The notes: generated from the letters alone by a model not told the origin. Shown: positions 1 to 8,802, counted from the stretch's first letter. The stretch is 64,000 nucleotides of DNA from Paenibacillus durus ATCC 35681 (GCF_000993825.1 NZ_CP011114.1:2046001-2110000); one strand, 5' to 3'. A program made the numbers and translations.

Positions 1-846
1 GGAGCAATAGTTAGTATTATTGCTTACATCTTGTTATCCGCTTCAAAATTAATCATTGGTTATGCAGCTAACTCTGAAGCTTTGAAGGCGGATGGTCTGA
101 ATAATGCGACGGATATTGTGGCCTCCATTGCCGTATTAATTGGTTTAAGATTAGCACGGAAACCGGCAGACGAAGATCATCCGTACGGACATTGGAAATC
201 CGAAACCGTAGCCTCTTTAATGGCTTCTTTTATCATGATGGCTGTAGGGTTGCAGGTGCTTTACGGAGCTGTTGTTTCCATGTTTCATGGAAGGGAACAG
301 TCTCCTGATCTCATTTCCGCATGGACAGGGATTTTCTGCGCGATCGTAATGTACTGTGTCTATCGATACAACAAAAAATTGGCGCTCAAAATAAACAGTC
401 AAGCCGTAATGGCTGCGGCCAAAGATAATATATCTGATGCATTTGTGAGTATTGGAGCGGTTGTCGGGATCATTGGTTCCCAATTTAAATTGCCTTGGCT
501 TGATCCGCTGACGGCTGTTGCGGTAGGATTCATTATTTGTAAAACGGCTTGGGAAATTTTTTGTGAAGCATCCCATTATTTAACAGACGGTTTTGATGAA
601 AATATGATTCAATCATTCAAAGAAACCATATTGCAAGTAAACGGGGTGGAGGGAGTTAAAGAAATAAGAGCCAGAAATTACGGAAGCAATGCCGTTGTAG
701 ACGTTGTATTGCTAGTCGGAGCAAAACTGAAGTTTCAAGAAGCTCATGAAGTCGCAACACGGGTTGAAGATGAATTAAAGCGCAACTCTGATGTGTATGA
801 AGTTCATGTTCATTATGAGCCGGCAAAAATAGCGAAGGCAAAATGA
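1..846 (+). CDS. Mn-type cation diffusion facilitator, 5' end outside window
   Basis: The frame is open from base 1, so the N terminus lies upstream; about 281 residues are visible. It is a cation diffusion facilitator: hydrophobic helices, the HPYGH cytoplasmic motif near the second helix, and a C-terminal ferredoxin-like metal-sensing domain (roughly the last 85 residues). The metal-binding residues read N-x-x-x-D (NNATD) in one helix and D-x-x-x-D (DNISD) in the later one. That is the signature of manganese CDF proteins such as B. subtilis MneP/MneS, not the HxxxD of zinc members. It probably exports Mn(II) by proton antiport across the plasma membrane. The family is certain; the metal is inferred from these residues. 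Confidence 0.85.
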   Translation, partial: GAIVSIIAYILLSASKLIIGYAANSEALKADGLNNATDIVASIAVLIGLRLARKPADEDHPYGHWKSETVASLMASFIMMAVGLQVLYGAVVSMFHGREQSPDLISAWTGIFCAIVMYCVYRYNKKLALKINSQAVMAAAKDNISDAFVSIGAVVGIIGSQFKLPWLDPLTAVAVGFIICKTAWEIFCEASHYLTDGFDENMIQSFKETILQVNGVEGVKEIRARNYGSNAVVDVVLLVGAKLKFQEAHEVATRVEDELKRNSDVYEVHVHYEPAKIAKAK

Positions 847-882
847 GCTCTACATAAAAATAGAGAAAGCCAGGGGATCGTC

Positions 883-1701
883 TTGAAAATAATGACGCTG
901 AACGTCCACGCATGGATGGAAACGGACCAGCTTCGGAAAATAGAAGACTTGGCCGAGTTTATCAGGGAGCAGCAGTTTGATGTTATCGCTCTGCAGGAGG
1001 TCAATCAGTCGAAGGGAGAGGAAGCGTTATCCGCTGCGGCTTTGGACCGTTTTGTCCCGGCTGAACCGGAAACGGTAGTTAGGCAGGATAATTACGCTTA
1101 CGTTCTGCTGCAAAAGCTCGGTGTCCCTTATTATTGGACTTGGATACCGGTACATACGGGATTTGTTAAATACGACGAGGGTCTGGCGATCTTATCGCGT
1201 ACACCTATCACCACCGCTTTCAGTGAGTACGTGTCGGTTATAAGAGACTATGAGAATTACCGTACACGGAAGATTGTCGGCGTCAAAGCAGAGATTGGCG
1301 CGGAGGAATCCTGGTTTGTAAGCGGTCATTTCGGCTGGTGGAGTGATGAAGAAGAGCCTTTTCGAGGGCAATGGGACGCCGCGCAGACGAAGCTGGATAC
1401 ACTGAAAGAATTGCCGGTGTTTATCATGGGCGACTTCAACAATGTGGCGGAGATTCGGAACGAAGGCTACGATTATGTTATTGAAAAAGGCTGGCATGAT
1501 CTGTACGCTGCAGCGATCGTGAAAGATGACGGAGCCACAGTAACCAAGGCTATCAAAGGCTGGGACGATAATAAAAGTAAGCTGCGCATTGATTATATTT
1601 TCTCCAGCCGTGCGCTGCAGGCCAAGTTCTGCCATGTTGTTATGAACGGCATCCGGGGAGAGGTCGTCTCGGATCATTTTGGGGTAGCCGTGGAGTTGTA
1701 A
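883..1701 (+). CDS. Endonuclease/exonuclease/phosphatase (EEP) family hydrolase
   Basis: A 272-residue protein starting at TTG behind a weak AGGGGA ribosome site, 36 bases after the CDF gene. The EEP metal-dependent phosphodiesterase fold is clear from ordered motifs: an N-terminal TLNVHAW strand with the catalytic Asn, LQEV with the metal-binding Glu (about residue 38), SGHFGWW (about 148), MGDFNN (about 187) and the C-terminal SDHFGV catalytic His (about 265). Relatives cleave sphingomyelin, phosphoinositides, DNA or sugar phosphates, and nothing here picks one. There is no signal peptide, so it is likely cytoplasmic. It is followed 27 bases later by a perfect terminator hairpin. Confidence 0.85.
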   Translation: MKIMTLNVHAWMETDQLRKIEDLAEFIREQQFDVIALQEVNQSKGEEALSAAALDRFVPAEPETVVRQDNYAYVLLQKLGVPYYWTWIPVHTGFVKYDEGLAILSRTPITTAFSEYVSVIRDYENYRTRKIVGVKAEIGAEESWFVSGHFGWWSDEEEPFRGQWDAAQTKLDTLKELPVFIMGDFNNVAEIRNEGYDYVIEKGWHDLYAAAIVKDDGATVTKAIKGWDDNKSKLRIDYIFSSRALQAKFCHVVMNGIRGEVVSDHFGVAVEL

Positions 1702-1728
1702 AGTATACATACTGCTCATTCCTCTTGT

Positions 1729-1755
1729 CCGGCGAATGTTCGCCGGGTAATTTTT
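1729..1755 (+). terminator. Rho-independent terminator of the EEP gene
   Basis: A perfect 8-bp stem (CCGGCGAA with TTCGCCGG, two-base loop) is followed by GTAATTTTT. It ends the EEP transcript and lies just upstream of the group II intron, a placement typical of group IIC introns, which recognise terminator stem-loops. Confidence 0.85.
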
Positions 1756-2295
1756 GCGTGATCGCGTGCCCAGATAAGCACGCATCTTCTAGCCGGTGAA
1801 AGTCCGGTCACGGGAGGGACCAAGCCCCCGTGTAGCTAGGATACCTGCGTATGGCGAAATCTGTGCGTAGAAGCGTATCGACGAAAGTACTTGTCAGAGA
1901 CAAGGCGAGCAACATACCAGGCCGTAACATAAAGTGAATCCTGCCGCGTCGTCAAAAAGGCCTCGCAAGAGGGACAAGAGGAAGCCGAGTCTCGGATCAT
2001 TGGACGAAGGCCACGGAAGCTGTCTAGAACTTGGAGCGACAGCGAAGAATCCTCCGGCGTATGGGGAGCGGCATGGTCTGAAAGAGGATGCAGTGAACTG
2101 GGGATACCCTCCCCTGCACGGAGTTTTTTTTTTGAAACACCGTAAAGAGACGCTCTATAAGCTCAACAGGTGAAGTGAGTGGTCTGCAGGAAGGGAGTCC
2201 GAGGGGCTCATAGTACCGAAGAATCGCAGGACAACACAACCTGCGGGAGGGAAGGAGCCCTGCTTTGTTCAGGTTTCACAAGGAGGTACGAGTCA

Positions 2296-3588
2296 GTGAA
2301 TGCCAAACGGCTAACAACACCAAAGGAAAACGTTCAACAACTCCAAATGAAACTAGGTCATGCGGCCAAGGAAAACAAGAAACGCAGATTTCACGCGCTG
2401 TATGACAAGGTATACCGGATGGACATCTTGCGGGAAGCATGGCGGAGAGTACGGGTCAACAAGGGAGCGGCAGGCGTGGACGGAGAGACGCTGGCGGACA
2501 TTGAAATGTACGGCGAGCAGCTATTCCTGCACGAATGTGAGCAGCTTTTGAAAGACGGCAAGTATCATCCTCAGCCAGTGCGGCGGCAGTACATCCCGAA
2601 GAAGGATGGCAAAATGAGGCCGCTTGGCATCCCCACTGTCCGGGATCGGGTCATACAAATGGCAGTGAAGCTGGTCATGGAACCCATCTTTGAAGCGGAT
2701 TTCCAAGAATCCTCTTTTGGATTTCGACCGAAGCGGAGCGCCAAGCAGGCGCTGGAACGCATTCGGAAAGCCTGTAACCGGAAAGGTAATTGGGTGGTCG
2801 ACGTCGACATCCAAGGCTACTTTGACAACATCAATCAGGAGAAGCTTATGAAGCTGGTAGAAATGCGAATCAGCGACAGACGTGTACTAAAACTGGTGAG
2901 GAAGTGGCTGAAGGCTGGGGTTCTGGAAGAAGGAAGCGTCCGGCGCTCAGACCTTGGAACACCGCAAGGCGGAGTCATTTCGCCGCTTCTAGCGAATATC
3001 TACCTGAATTACTTCGACAACCTGTGGGAGCGTCACGGCAGCGGGACTGGAGAGCTTACCCGGTATGCGGACGACCTGGTCGTAGTGTGCAAGACGAAGA
3101 AGGAAGCGGACCGTGCGTACGCTCTCATTCAAGCGATCATGGAGCGACTGGACCTGACCTTGCACAGGGCGAAGACACGGGTTGTCGGACTATGGACTGG
3201 CGAGGAAGGATTCGACTTCCTGGGGCTGCACCACCGAAAGACAAAGGCAGAGACCTCGCAAGGGAAGGTGTACTATACGACCCAGCAGTGGCTAACCCGG
3301 AAAGCGGAAGAACGCATACGGGAAGTAGTAAAGGAGCGGTTGGCTCCGCCGGCCATGCGTCATAAGTCGCTTAACGATCATGTGGCATGGCTAAATCCGA
3401 AGATACAGGGGTGGCGCAACTACTACTACACGCCTTACAGCCAGCAGAAGCTTGCGAAACTGGATTGGTACATTCTCCAGCGACTTGCCCGGTGGCATGC
3501 CAAGAAACGCCAGCGCAACAGGTGGATGAGTTTAGTACGAGAAGTGAACATCTTAGCTCAAACGATGGGACTTAAAACGCTCTTGTGA
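2296..3588 (+). CDS. ltrA: Group II intron-encoded reverse transcriptase/maturase
   Basis: I use GTG 2296, which has AAGGAGG nine bases upstream; the longer frame from 2179 has no such site and lies in intron RNA structure. The 430-residue product contains the reverse transcriptase blocks (IPKKDGKMRPLGIPTVRDR, SFGFRPKRSAKQAL, GTPQGGVISPLLANIYL), the YADD catalytic motif encoded near 3064-3075, and a C-terminal maturase (GIIM/domain X) region with GWRNYY. It ends at LAQTMGLKTLL with no zinc-finger HNH endonuclease, so mobility would rely on RNA reverse splicing without second-strand cleavage by this protein. The frame is intact and the protein looks functional. Confidence 0.93.
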   Translation: MNAKRLTTPKENVQQLQMKLGHAAKENKKRRFHALYDKVYRMDILREAWRRVRVNKGAAGVDGETLADIEMYGEQLFLHECEQLLKDGKYHPQPVRRQYIPKKDGKMRPLGIPTVRDRVIQMAVKLVMEPIFEADFQESSFGFRPKRSAKQALERIRKACNRKGNWVVDVDIQGYFDNINQEKLMKLVEMRISDRRVLKLVRKWLKAGVLEEGSVRRSDLGTPQGGVISPLLANIYLNYFDNLWERHGSGTGELTRYADDLVVVCKTKKEADRAYALIQAIMERLDLTLHRAKTRVVGLWTGEEGFDFLGLHHRKTKAETSQGKVYYTTQQWLTRKAEERIREVVKERLAPPAMRHKSLNDHVAWLNPKIQGWRNYYYTPYSQQKLAKLDWYILQRLARWHAKKRQRNRWMSLVREVNILAQTMGLKTLL

Positions 3589-3619
3589 TCTGCATGCCCA
3601 TGAATGACGAACATCGGAA

Positions 3620-3651
3620 AGCCGTATGAGGGAAAACCTCACGTACGGTTT
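3620..3651 (+). ncRNA. Group II intron domain V catalytic hairpin
   Basis: The segment pairs AGCCGTATGAGG with CCTCACGTACGGTTT around a GAAAA loop, the 34-nt class domain V that carries the catalytic triad of the ribozyme. It lies 32 bases after the maturase stop and directly precedes domain VI, so the ribozyme core is complete. Confidence 0.85.
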
Positions 3652-3732
3652 GATGAGGAGGGGCTGAAAATTTCTTCAGCCCTTTACTCTAGAATTATTC
3701 GACTTTTGTCACAACTTAGTTGACATCACATC

Positions 3733-3760
3733 TTTACAACAACCCCCAGGGGGGGATAAT
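3733..3760 (+). promoter_or_regulatory. Promoter with embedded CsoR/RcnR-family operator
   Basis: TTTACA (3733-3738) and GATAAT (3755-3760) are 16 bases apart and could be the -35 and -10 of the ATPase gene. The spacer holds a run of five C, one A and seven G (3743-3755). Such C-tract/G-tract boxes are the operators of tetrameric CsoR/RcnR-family metal sensors. A repressor bound here would block RNA polymerase directly. The CsoR-family gene 2.2 kb downstream is the obvious candidate regulator. No copy of the box is seen before that gene. Confidence 0.55.
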
Positions 3761-3813
3761 ATGGTGAGAACAGTTCTCAATATTGGTTACATTTGGAGGG
3801 GGAAATACTAGGT

Positions 3814-5724
3814 ATGGGACAAGTTATGTTAGCTGAAGAAAAAGAAGACAATAAGCCTTTAAGCACGCTGTGGGAACAGCATGGAGGCTTGATTATCGCG
3901 GCGGTCTGCCTGCTGTTTATCGGGCTCGCCTGGGTCATGGGCAGGAATGATCAGGACATGTTGGAAATTACGTTTTTCATTCTTGCCTATCTTGTCGGGG
4001 GCTACCGGAAGGCATGGGAAGGTCTGGAAACTCTGTTTAAAGAAAAGGATCTGGATGTAGACCTGCTGATGGTTGTTGCGGCGGCGGGCGCTGCGGCGAT
4101 TGGTTACTGGCTGGACGGCGCGATGCTGATCTTTATCTTTTGTCTCAGCGGTGCGCTTGAGGATTACACGATGGAGAAGACGAATCAAGATATCGCCTCT
4201 ATTCTAAAGTACCGTCCGGAAGATGCGGTTCTCCTTAAAGATGGCGGCGAAGTCAAGGTCAGAGCGGCTCAGCTGCAAAAAGGCGACATCGTGCTCGTCA
4301 GACCGGGCGAACGCATTCCCTGCGACGGCCACATTCTCGAAGGGCATTCGGCAGTAGATCAATCCTCCATCACAGGTGAATCCATTCCCGTCGATCTTGC
4401 TGCCGGCGACAAGGTCTTCGCGGGAACGATTAACGGACAGGGGGCGCTGCGGATCTATACGGATAAGGGCGCGGAAGACACGCTGCTGGCCCGGATTATC
4501 CATCTAGTGCAGGAGGCCAAGGATGAGCTGCCTCCGAGTCAACTGTTCGTGGAGCGTTTTGAAGGCATCTACGCCAAAGTTGTGGTCGCGGCTGCCCTGC
4601 TGCTCATGGTTGCCCCGCCATTTCTCTTCGGCTGGTCCTGGGAAGCGACCGTCTATCGGGCGATGATCTTCCTTGTTGTCGCTTCGCCGTGCGCGCTCGT
4701 TTCCTCGATCATGCCCGCGATTCTGTCCGGCATCTCTAACGCCGCTAGAAAAGGCGTGCTGTTCAAAGGCGGAATCCATCTGGAGCAGATGGGTGAAGTA
4801 AGCGTCGTCGCCTTCGACAAGACGGGTACTTTAACCGAAGGCAAGCCGAAGCTGACCGACGTTCTGCCGTCGGGCGGCAGCAGTGAACAGGAGCTGCTTA
4901 CGCTCGCCGCTTCGCTGGAATATTTGTCGGAGCATCCGATCGCCAAAGCCATTGTCAATTTCGCCAAAGCCAGTGGTATTCAAATGGAGCCGGCGGCGGA
5001 CATGCAGGCTGTGCCCGGGATGGGCGTCAGCGGAACCGTAAGCGGCAGGAAATGCCGTATCGGTAAAAAAGAACTGCTGGCGGGCCTGGACATGGAAGAT
5101 GCCAAGCTGCAGGCGGCGGACATGCTAGAGGCGGAAGGGAAAACGGTGATCTTCGTCGAATCGGAAGGCGTTCTGATCGGCATGCTGGCGGTTCAAGACG
5201 TGATGCGCGCCGGCGTGCGGGAAGCCGTAATGAAGCTAAAGAGCATGAATAAAAAGGTTGTCATGCTTACCGGGGACGCTAAACTCACCGCCGAGGCAAT
5301 CGGCCGCGCGGCCGGCGTCGACGAAGTCTATGCCGAGCTGATGCCCGATCAGAAGCTTGCGTTGATCCGGCAGTTGACCGGGCAGTTCGGCAAGGTTGCC
5401 ATGGTCGGCGACGGCGTCAATGATGCGCCCGCGCTGGCGGCTTCCGCTGTCGGGATCGCCATGGGCGCCGCCGGGACGGACGTAGCGCTGGAAACAGCGA
5501 ATGTCGTGCTGATGAACGACGATATTTCCAAAATACCGTTCGCGATCTCACTTGGGCGGCGGACGCGGCGAGTCATCCGGCAGAACATTTCCTTTGCCCT
5601 GGCCGTCATCCTCATCCTGGTCGTATCCAACTTCTGGGGCGGAATCAATCTGCCGTCCGGCGTGGTCAGCCACGAAGGAAGCACGCTGGCCGTTATCTTA
5701 AGCGGGCTCCGGCTGCTCCGCTGA
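3814..5724 (+). CDS. P1B-4-type metal-exporting ATPase
   Basis: ATG 3814 is preferred (GGAGGGGG eleven bases upstream) over TTG 3793. The 636-residue protein has the order of a P1B ATPase: two N-terminal hydrophobic hairpins, the actuator motif ITGES (about residue 190), a membrane motif SPC (VVASPCALVSS, about 290), the phosphorylation site DKTGT (about 335), SEHPIAKAIV and GDGVNDAPAL. SPC instead of CPC, no N-terminal HMA metal-binding domain, and a C-terminal HEGST...GLRLL helix are features of subgroup P1B-4 (Co/Zn/Fe exporters; B. subtilis PfeT and mycobacterial CtpD are examples). It probably expels a divalent transition metal from the cytoplasm. The exact metal is not decided by sequence. 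Confidence 0.88.
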   Translation: MGQVMLAEEKEDNKPLSTLWEQHGGLIIAAVCLLFIGLAWVMGRNDQDMLEITFFILAYLVGGYRKAWEGLETLFKEKDLDVDLLMVVAAAGAAAIGYWLDGAMLIFIFCLSGALEDYTMEKTNQDIASILKYRPEDAVLLKDGGEVKVRAAQLQKGDIVLVRPGERIPCDGHILEGHSAVDQSSITGESIPVDLAAGDKVFAGTINGQGALRIYTDKGAEDTLLARIIHLVQEAKDELPPSQLFVERFEGIYAKVVVAAALLLMVAPPFLFGWSWEATVYRAMIFLVVASPCALVSSIMPAILSGISNAARKGVLFKGGIHLEQMGEVSVVAFDKTGTLTEGKPKLTDVLPSGGSSEQELLTLAASLEYLSEHPIAKAIVNFAKASGIQMEPAADMQAVPGMGVSGTVSGRKCRIGKKELLAGLDMEDAKLQAADMLEAEGKTVIFVESEGVLIGMLAVQDVMRAGVREAVMKLKSMNKKVVMLTGDAKLTAEAIGRAAGVDEVYAELMPDQKLALIRQLTGQFGKVAMVGDGVNDAPALAASAVGIAMGAAGTDVALETANVVLMNDDISKIPFAISLGRRTRRVIRQNISFALAVILILVVSNFWGGINLPSGVVSHEGSTLAVILSGLRLLR

Positions 5725-5828
5725 TCTGCCGCACTCTAATTCGTACCTGAACAGAGCGGGAATGACGTTCTACAAGCAGCAGCTTCCGAAGTCCGTCCTC
5801 ACTGGCAGTCACTCCTGTATTGGCAAAA

Positions 5829-5858
5829 TTGTGCTTGTCCATCATTTCTTGGTATAAT
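5829..5858 (+). promoter_or_regulatory. Promoter of the CsoR-family gene
   Basis: TTGTGC (5829-5834) and a perfect TATAAT (5853-5858) are 18 bases apart, about 58 bases before the regulator start. The regulator therefore has its own promoter and need not depend on the ATPase transcript. Confidence 0.55.
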
Positions 5859-5916
5859 AGCGATATGTCAGTCATACTCGGCATATGAATAAGAGAAGGA
5901 TCAAAAGAGGTGCAAT

Positions 5917-6216
5917 ATGGCACAGGAAGCCAGAGTTCACGAAGATAATCACGAGCACAAGTACCGTAAGCAGATCGTCAACCGGCTGGCCCGGATTGAA
6001 GGCCACGTTCGTGCCGTCAAGGAGATGACCGCCGAGGACCGGGACTGTTCCGAAGTGCTGCTGCAGATCGCTGCCGTGCAAAAGGCTTTGGACAAGGCTG
6101 CCAAGCTTCTGTTAAAAGACCATTTGGAGAACTGCGTGGTCAAAGCCGTCCATCATGGCAACGAGAGCAAAGTTCTTGAAGACCTTAATAAAGCGCTGGA
6201 TAACTATATCCGTTAA
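5917..6216 (+). CDS. CsoR/RcnR-family metal-responsive repressor
   Basis: A 99-residue all-helical regulator (ATG after AAAGAGGTG). The conserved core QIVNRLARIEGHVRAVKEM is followed by a Cys in DRDCSEVL and by H-x3-C in KDHLENC, the Cys-His-Cys arrangement of copper-type CsoR sensors. A His-rich N terminus (VHEDNHEHKY) adds possible ligands. These proteins are tetramers that bind GC-tract operators and release DNA on metal binding. Its partner is most likely the adjacent P1B-4 ATPase, whose promoter carries a matching box. There is a mismatch worth noting: the sensor has Cu(I)-like ligands, but the pump belongs to the non-copper class. Confidence 0.88.
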   Translation: MAQEARVHEDNHEHKYRKQIVNRLARIEGHVRAVKEMTAEDRDCSEVLLQIAAVQKALDKAAKLLLKDHLENCVVKAVHHGNESKVLEDLNKALDNYIR

Positions 6217-6366
6217 GTTAAGAACTGTCGTTAATTAGACGAAGGGACTTTTCATTTTTCTAACTCTGGCACATTATAATTAGAATCAGGGATAGATCAC
6301 TAACGGGTATTTAATAATATATAGCGTATGGTTTAATCGTCCTCTTATGTTTAAGTATTACAGTAA

Positions 6367-6372
6367 TATAAT
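6367..6372 (+). promoter_or_regulatory. Probable -10 element of the glycolipid operon
   Basis: A perfect TATAAT lies 24 bases before the ATG of the glycosyltransferase gene; the -35 region (around TTATGT 6345-6350) is weak. The preceding 180-base gap is otherwise AT-rich with no gene. Confidence 0.3.
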
Positions 6373-6395
6373 AAACTCGTCAAAGGAGACTACCG

Positions 6396-7583
6396 ATGAA
6401 ACCCGATCCTGTGGTGCTTATTGTATCGTCTGCGTTTGGAGACGGTCACGCCAAGGTGGCTCAGGCCATTGAACAGTCCTTCCGAAATAGAGGGATAAAC
6501 CGGGTGCATATTGTGGACCTTTTCGGTGAAGTGCATCCTTTACTGAACGGAATCACGCGGACATTTTATTTAAAAAGCGCCTCATATGCTCCGAATCTCT
6601 ACGGAATCATGTACAATATGACAAGCAAAATGAAGCCGGGCTACCCGCTAGGGCAATTTCTGCACTCCATGGGCAAGCATAAAGTAAGGAAATTCCTGAA
6701 TGACCTGCGCCCGGATCTAATTATTCATACCTATCCATATTTAGCCGCTTCACAGCTGGGAATTGAGTCGGCGGACAATGTTCCGGTCTTTACGGTTCTG
6801 ACCGACTATTGCCTGCACGGAAGATGGCTTCATCCCCGCACCATGAAGTATTTTATCGCCAGCGAAAGCATCAAGCAGGAACTGATGAAGGTTGGCGTAG
6901 CCGAAGAAAGGATCACGGTCAGCGGTATTCCGATCCGTGCGGCATTTTCCGAGTCGGCCGATCGGGCTGAACTCATACGGAAGCATGGGCTGCGGGAAGA
7001 CCGGCGCTATATTCTGCTGTCTGCGGGAGCCTACGGTGTGTCGACCAAGGTACGCAAAATATTAAAAAGCGTGCTGGAGCATACCGATTTCGACTCCATT
7101 GTCCTCTGCGGAAATAATCAGAAGCTGCGCTTGGCGGTAGAAGCCGGCTACCGGAACAATGAACGCGTTCATATTCTCGGATATACCGATGAAATCCATG
7201 AGCTGATGTCCGTGTCCTCCTGTCTGCTAACCAAAGCAGGCGGCGTGACCCTTACCGAAGCTTTTGCGCTATCGCTGCCTGTTATCGTGTATTGTCCTCT
7301 TCCCGGACAGGAAGCAGGAAACGCAAAAGCGCTGTCCCGTCAAAAAGCGCTATATACCGCGAGCACCGAAAAAGAGTTGATCGGCCGTCTCCGTCTCCTG
7401 GAAATGAAGCCTTACCGCGAGGAAATTAAGCGCCAGATGAATGCCATATCCCGGAAGAACGCAGCCGAGCAGATTGTAAGTGAAGTGCTGGAGAGTCTAG
7501 AGCACCGTCCTTCATATCTGGGGCAGCCGGCACATTCACTGCAAGTGGAAGGGAAGGCGAAGACCGCTCATGGATATCGCTAA
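6396..7583 (+). CDS. UgtP/MGDG-synthase-like diacylglycerol glucosyltransferase
   Basis: A 395-residue processive glycosyltransferase of the MGDG synthase type, starting at ATG behind CAAAGGAG. The N-terminal acceptor domain has the GDGHAKVAQAIEQ loop (about residue 15). The C-terminal nucleotide-sugar domain has LLSAGAYGVSTK and the donor-binding segment TKAGGVTLTEAFALSLPVI (about 280-300). Family members such as B. subtilis UgtP and S. aureus YpfP transfer glucose from UDP-glucose to diacylglycerol, making the membrane anchor of lipoteichoic acid. It overlaps by 14 bases the next gene, an MFS protein, as ypfP neighbours ltaA in S. aureus. The exact sugar added is inferred. Confidence 0.82.
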   Translation: MKPDPVVLIVSSAFGDGHAKVAQAIEQSFRNRGINRVHIVDLFGEVHPLLNGITRTFYLKSASYAPNLYGIMYNMTSKMKPGYPLGQFLHSMGKHKVRKFLNDLRPDLIIHTYPYLAASQLGIESADNVPVFTVLTDYCLHGRWLHPRTMKYFIASESIKQELMKVGVAEERITVSGIPIRAAFSESADRAELIRKHGLREDRRYILLSAGAYGVSTKVRKILKSVLEHTDFDSIVLCGNNQKLRLAVEAGYRNNERVHILGYTDEIHELMSVSSCLLTKAGGVTLTEAFALSLPVIVYCPLPGQEAGNAKALSRQKALYTASTEKELIGRLRLLEMKPYREEIKRQMNAISRKNAAEQIVSEVLESLEHRPSYLGQPAHSLQVEGKAKTAHGYR

Positions 7584-8784
7584 TAAGACGGAGGCGCCTG
7601 ATGCTGCGCTTCCTCGTCTGGGCCTGGCGCTCTTTTTCATAGAGTGGGTGAGGGGGGCGTTTCTGGTTGCCTTTTTGCCTGTCTATGCCATCGATCATCT
7701 TGGGTTGTCCGCAGCCGCGGTCGGGATTGCCGTATCGATTCATTATTTGACCGACAGCCTGATCAAAGGCTTCATTGGCTACCTGCTCGACAGACTGCCT
7801 CACCGAACGGTGCTCCATAGCGGATTTGGCATTGCCTTGGCCGGGTTGCTCCTGATGGTGACGACTAACCATGCTGGTCTTCTGATTGCGGCTTCAGCCT
7901 TGCTCGGAGCGGGCTTATCACCGATCTGGATCATTTGCATGAGCCACGTCAGGGAGGAGAACCGCGCCCGGCAGATGGGGAGCTTATACGTGTATTGGAT
8001 GGCGGGTCTGGGCCTTGGAACGGTAATGATTAATGTAATTATGGACTGGGGGTTAACCTTATCTCTCCTTGCAATCGGGCTTTTCTTCGCTGCGGGGTGG
8101 GTTGTAGCGGGTCTGGCCCGGTTATCGGAGGCGCCGGCGCCCCAGGCCCAAATAAAGGTGGGAGAACAGTTTGCCGCTCTATGGCATAAGGTGAAAAAGG
8201 GCGGGTTTCTGATGCCGGGGATGCTGCTGCAGACCGCAGCCGGGGGAATGATCGTGCCGTTATTAACAACCTTTGCTGTGAACCAACTTGGTCTATCCCA
8301 CTCCGGGCTTTCGCTGGCGCTTCTGATCGGCGGGGGAGCTGCCGTACTGCTCATGGTGCCTATGGGCAAATTATTCGATATGATCGGCGGCAAATGGTTT
8401 CTGGTTCTGGGCTTCGCCGTATTTGCAGTATCGCTGTATTTACTGACCTCCGCAGGTTCATTTGTAAGTGTCGTTGTTCTAGCACTCTTGATGGGCTGTG
8501 CCTACGCTACTCTGCTGCCTTCCTGGAACGCGCTGATGGCGCTATATATACCTGAGAGCTCGGTAGGAATGAGTTGGGGCCTGCTGTTCTCGGTTGAAGG
8601 TCTTGGGGCCGTGATCGGTCCCTTCATTGGCGGCTGGCTTGCAAGCGGCGGCAATGAAGTCATCCCATTCAAGGTGAGCGCTTGTATATTCGGAGTAATC
8701 AGTCTCATTTATCTGCTCTCGCCCTCCGAAAAGTTCGCTCATCCGGAGCGCCAGTCCAAGCTGCAGCAGCAGCAAACAAATTAG
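7570..8784 (+). CDS. MFS transporter, probable LtaA-like glycolipid flippase
   Basis: A 404-residue major facilitator with about 12 transmembrane segments and a short inter-domain loop near residues 190-210. It starts inside the end of the UgtP-like gene, so the two are translationally coupled. In S. aureus the partner of the diglucosyl-diacylglycerol synthase is LtaA, an MFS flippase that moves the glycolipid to the outer leaflet for lipoteichoic acid assembly. That role is suggested here by context, not by diagnostic residues; a drug or metabolite exporter is the alternative. A strong terminator follows. Confidence 0.7.
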   Translation: MDIANKTEAPDAALPRLGLALFFIEWVRGAFLVAFLPVYAIDHLGLSAAAVGIAVSIHYLTDSLIKGFIGYLLDRLPHRTVLHSGFGIALAGLLLMVTTNHAGLLIAASALLGAGLSPIWIICMSHVREENRARQMGSLYVYWMAGLGLGTVMINVIMDWGLTLSLLAIGLFFAAGWVVAGLARLSEAPAPQAQIKVGEQFAALWHKVKKGGFLMPGMLLQTAAGGMIVPLLTTFAVNQLGLSHSGLSLALLIGGGAAVLLMVPMGKLFDMIGGKWFLVLGFAVFAVSLYLLTSAGSFVSVVVLALLMGCAYATLLPSWNALMALYIPESSVGMSWGLLFSVEGLGAVIGPFIGGWLASGGNEVIPFKVSACIFGVISLIYLLSPSEKFAHPERQSKLQQQQTN

Positions 8785-8802
8785 CATACGGGCTTGAACG
8801 AT

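Larger units (their letters stand above)
1766..3690 (+). mobile_element. Complete group II intron with ORF, inserted after a terminator
   Basis: The 5' end is set at GTGCCCAGAT, close to the conserved group II start; the following domain I sequence is structured (for example CCGGTGAAAGTCCGG). An intron-encoded protein occupies 2296-3588. Downstream lies a typical domain V hairpin and then domain VI (GGGCTGAAAATTTCTTCAGCCC) ending near CTTTACTCT. Length is about 1.9 kb. Insertion about ten bases beyond the T-run of a terminator, and a protein without an HNH endonuclease domain, point to the bacterial class C type. Boundaries are uncertain by about ten bases. The intron interrupts no gene, so it should be phenotypically silent. 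Confidence 0.85.

Noticed and set aside
2360..3575. Secondary frames inside the group II intron ORF
   Set aside because: They are alternative readings of the maturase gene; only the frame with YADD and the maturase domain is coding.
3720..3725. Perfect TTGACA before the P1B ATPase
   Set aside because: The only good -10 (3755-3760) is 29 bases away, too far; TTTACA at 3733 gives a normal 16-base spacer.
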